Below, in pieces: positions 31,884 to 33,985 of a DNA stretch of 33,985 nucleotides (its first letter is position 1; each line of letters opens with the position of its first letter). The notes beneath the pieces are model-generated. The model was given only the letters and a program-made list of their open reading frames with translations, was not told the DNA's origin and searched no databases. Source of the stretch: an uncultured Bacteroidota bacterium (GTDB lineage: Bacteria; Bacteroidota; Bacteroidia; Chitinophagales; UBA8649); contig CAKZQD010000039.1 of the NCBI GenBank assembly GCA_937139485.1, positions 1 through 33,985 on the forward strand, read 5' to 3'. A program made the position numbers and the translations under genes.

Positions 31884-33815
31884 TTACGCCTCTTCTACTT
31901 CTTTTTGTATAAATGCAACAAAACTTTCAATACTCATTTCACCTATATCTCCTACAGATTGTTTTCTTACGGCTAGTATATTTTCTGAAACTTCTTTTTC
32001 TCCTATTACACACATATATGGTATTTTAGAAGTTTCGGCATCTCTAATTTTTCTACCTATTTTTTCGTAACGCTCATCTAATGTTGCACGTATTCCTGCA
32101 GCTTTTAATTTTGCTAATACTTCAAATGAAAAATCATTAAATTTTTCTGAAATAGGCAATAAAGTAACTTGCTCTGGTGCTAACCATAAAGGAAATTTAC
32201 CTGCCGTGTGTTCTATCAATACAGCTGTAAAACGCTCCAAAGAACCAAATGGCGCTCTATGTATCATTACTGGTCTGTGCTTTTCGTTGTCTGCTCCAAT
32301 GTACTCTAATTCAAACCTTTCTGGTAAATTATAATCTACTTGTATAGTTCCTAGCTGCCAAGATCTTCCTAGAGCATCTTTTATCATAAAATCTAACTTT
32401 GGACCATAAAAAGCCGCTTCGCCATATTCTATTACTGTTTTTAAGCCCACTTCTTCTGTTGCATCTATAATGGCTTGTTCTGCTTTGTCCCAGTTTTCTG
32501 TAGATCCAATATATTTATCAGGATCGTTTGGATCTCTTAAAGAAATTTGAGCGGTATATTCAGTAAAACTCAATTTTTCTAATACATGTTTTGTTAAATC
32601 TAAAACATCTAAAAACTCTGCCTTCAATTGGTCTGGTGTGCAGAAAATATGCGCATCATCTTGTGTAAAAGATCTTACTCTTGTCAAACCGTGCAACTCT
32701 CCACTTTGTTCATATCTATATACTGTTCCAAATTCTGCTACTTTATATGGAAGTTCTCTATATGATTTTGGTACGTGATTATAAATTTCGCAATGATGTG
32801 GGCAATTCATTGGCTTCAATAAATACTCTTCGCCTTCTCTTGGTGTATTTATTGGCTGAAAACTATCTGCTCCATATTTAGCATAGTGACCAGATGTTTC
32901 ATACAATTCTTTTTTACCAATATGCGGTGTCACTACTGGATGATAACCTCTTTTTACTTGTTCTTCTTTCAAAAAATTTGACAATCTTTCTCTTAATTCT
33001 GTTCCTTTTGGAAGCCAAATAGGTAAACCTGCTCCTACTCTTTCTGAAAACATAAATAACTGCAATTCTGCTCCAAGTTTTCTGTGGTCTCTTTTTTTAG
33101 CTTCTTCGAGCATATGCAAGTGCTCTTTCAGCTTATCTTGGTCTGGGAAAGAAACACCGTAAATTCTTGTTAATTGCTTATTATTTTCGTCTCCTTTCCA
33201 GTAAGCACCAGCTATATTCAATAACTTAATGGCTTTAATTTTTCCTGTTCCTGGAATGTGTGGCCCTTTGCATAAATCTGTAAAATCTCCTTGTGTATAA
33301 AATGTAATATCTCCGTCTTCAAGACCATCTATTAACTCTAATTTATACTCATCTCCTTTTTCTCTAAAATAAGTAAACGCATCGTGTTTAGAAATTTCTT
33401 TTCTCACAAATTTATTTCCTAATTTAGCTTTACGAACCATTAATTTTTCCAACTTTGGCAAGTCTTCGTCTTTGATGCTTCTATCGTCTCCTAAGTCTAT
33501 ATCGTAGTAAAATCCTCTATCTATAGCTGGCCCTATTCCTAATTTTACTCCTGGATACATTTCTTCTAGTGCTTCTGCCAAAACGTGTGCAGATGAATGC
33601 CAAAAAGTAGATTTCCCTTCTTTATCATCCCAAGTTAAAAGACTCAAAGTCGAATCTTTTTCTAATGGTCTGGTCAAATCTATAACCTCACCGTTTACTT
33701 TAGCTGCTAAAACTTTTTTTGCTAAGCCATTGCTTATTTTTTTAGCGACATCTAAAGCATTAATACCTTTTTCGTACGCACGTACCGAACCGTCTGGAAA
33801 TGTAATGTTAATCAT
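31884..33815 (-). CDS. thrS: Threonyl-tRNA synthetase
   Basis: A 643-residue class II aminoacyl-tRNA synthetase of standard length. It has an N-terminal TGS domain ([20 protein letters not shown]), an editing domain with [14 protein letters not shown], and a catalytic core with [16 protein letters not shown] (zinc-site Cys and His), the motif 2 region [20 protein letters not shown] and the motif 3 region [11 protein letters not shown]. The anticodon domain starts near [12 protein letters not shown]. In most bacteria thrS directly precedes infC; here about 8 kb of other genes lies between. The 170 bases upstream, to the window edge, are AT-rich. A TACTTTTTG (33955-33947, one base longer than the -7 consensus) is the only promoter-like match. 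Confidence 0.98.
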   Translation of the reverse strand: MINITFPDGSVRAYEKGINALDVAKKISNGLAKKVLAAKVNGEVIDLTRPLEKDSTLSLLTWDDKEGKSTFWHSSAHVLAEALEEMYPGVKLGIGPAIDRGFYYDIDLGDDRSIKDEDLPKLEKLMVRKAKLGNKFVRKEISKHDAFTYFREKGDEYKLELIDGLEDGDITFYTQGDFTDLCKGPHIPGTGKIKAIKLLNIAGAYWKGDENNKQLTRIYGVSFPDQDKLKEHLHMLEEAKKRDHRKLGAELQLFMFSERVGAGLPIWLPKGTELRERLSNFLKEEQVKRGYHPVVTPHIGKKELYETSGHYAKYGADSFQPINTPREGEEYLLKPMNCPHHCEIYNHVPKSYRELPYKVAEFGTVYRYEQSGELHGLTRVRSFTQDDAHIFCTPDQLKAEFLDVLDLTKHVLEKLSFTEYTAQISLRDPNDPDKYIGSTENWDKAEQAIIDATEEVGLKTVIEYGEAAFYGPKLDFMIKDALGRSWQLGTIQVDYNLPERFELEYIGADNEKHRPVMIHRAPFGSLERFTAVLIEHTAGKFPLWLAPEQVTLLPISEKFNDFSFEVLAKLKAAGIRATLDERYEKIGRKIRDAETSKIPYMCVIGEKEVSENILAVRKQSVGDIGEMSIESFVAFIQKEVEEA

Positions 33816-33985
33816 TGCTTTTTGCTTTAATTTATTTAAAGTGTAAATTTCTTATTCTTATTGTAATAAAACAACAAAACGGCTGTGTATTTTATAAAAC
33901 ATATAAATATTATGATTTTTCTTTAAAAAAAATACGATCTAATACACAAAAAGTAGGCTGTTTTTTTTATAGCTTTTGTCAATAA

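Overview
The window looks like chromosomal DNA of a low-GC member of the Bacteroidota. The evidence is: (1) at least four secreted proteins ending in type IX secretion (T9SS) sorting domains, three of type A and one of type B; (2) a PorP/SprF outer-membrane protein next to the type B substrate; (3) SprB-type repeats; (4) promoter-like TAnnTTTG elements instead of classical -10 boxes, with no obvious Shine-Dalgarno sequences; and (5) a zinc-finger-less TopA with a Lys/Ala-rich tail. I cannot place it below phylum from sequence alone.

Layout. 1-458 is non-coding, and its first ~240 bases are clearly richer in GC than what follows. 459-3643 (+) holds a YqgE/AlgH protein and a large secreted trypsin-fold protease, closed by a 17-bp hairpin terminator. 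3740-5069 (-) is a gmhA/hddC-like heptose pair, divergent from a tightly overlapping three-gene operon (5131-7230, +): glycosyltransferase, small DUF7079-like protein, ElaA-type acetyltransferase. 7238-10537 (-) is topA followed by a SirB1/transglutaminase-like gene. 10841-15694 (-) holds a 1404-residue secreted protein with a glucan-water-dikinase/PPDK-like core and a secreted histidine phosphatase. 15941-16570 (+) is a DUF975 membrane protein. A MITE-like inverted-repeat element (16571-16761) follows, then a LamG/PKD T9SS protein (-). 18581-19973 (+) holds a conserved Bacteroidota protein and a divergent TruA paralogue. 19978-22548 (-) is a PorP/SprF plus type B substrate pair.

The right third is the most informative. 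The widespread thrS-infC-rpmI-rplT translation operon is present in order on the minus strand (thrS 33815-31884; infC-rpmI-rplT 23897-22722), but about 8 kb of other genes separates thrS from infC. infC has its own near-consensus promoter and no ATG start. The inserted block has a degenerate sigma54-activator-like ATPase (-). Divergent from it, behind a good promoter, is a tightly packed plus-strand series: two tiny proteins sharing an ANQxNPN motif, a small helical protein, a GT4 glycosyltransferase, a radical SAM protein with a SPASM-like Cys tail, a nucleotidyltransferase fused to a tyrosine-phosphatase domain, an O-carbamoyltransferase and a six-repeat WG protein, closed by a hairpin terminator. 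The gene content suggests biosynthesis or modification of a glycosylated, carbamoylated small molecule, peptide or surface glycan. The product is unknown, and this is the best candidate for an undescribed system here.

No tRNA, rRNA, CRISPR array or transposase gene was recognised. All identifications are by reading motifs; no database search was run.
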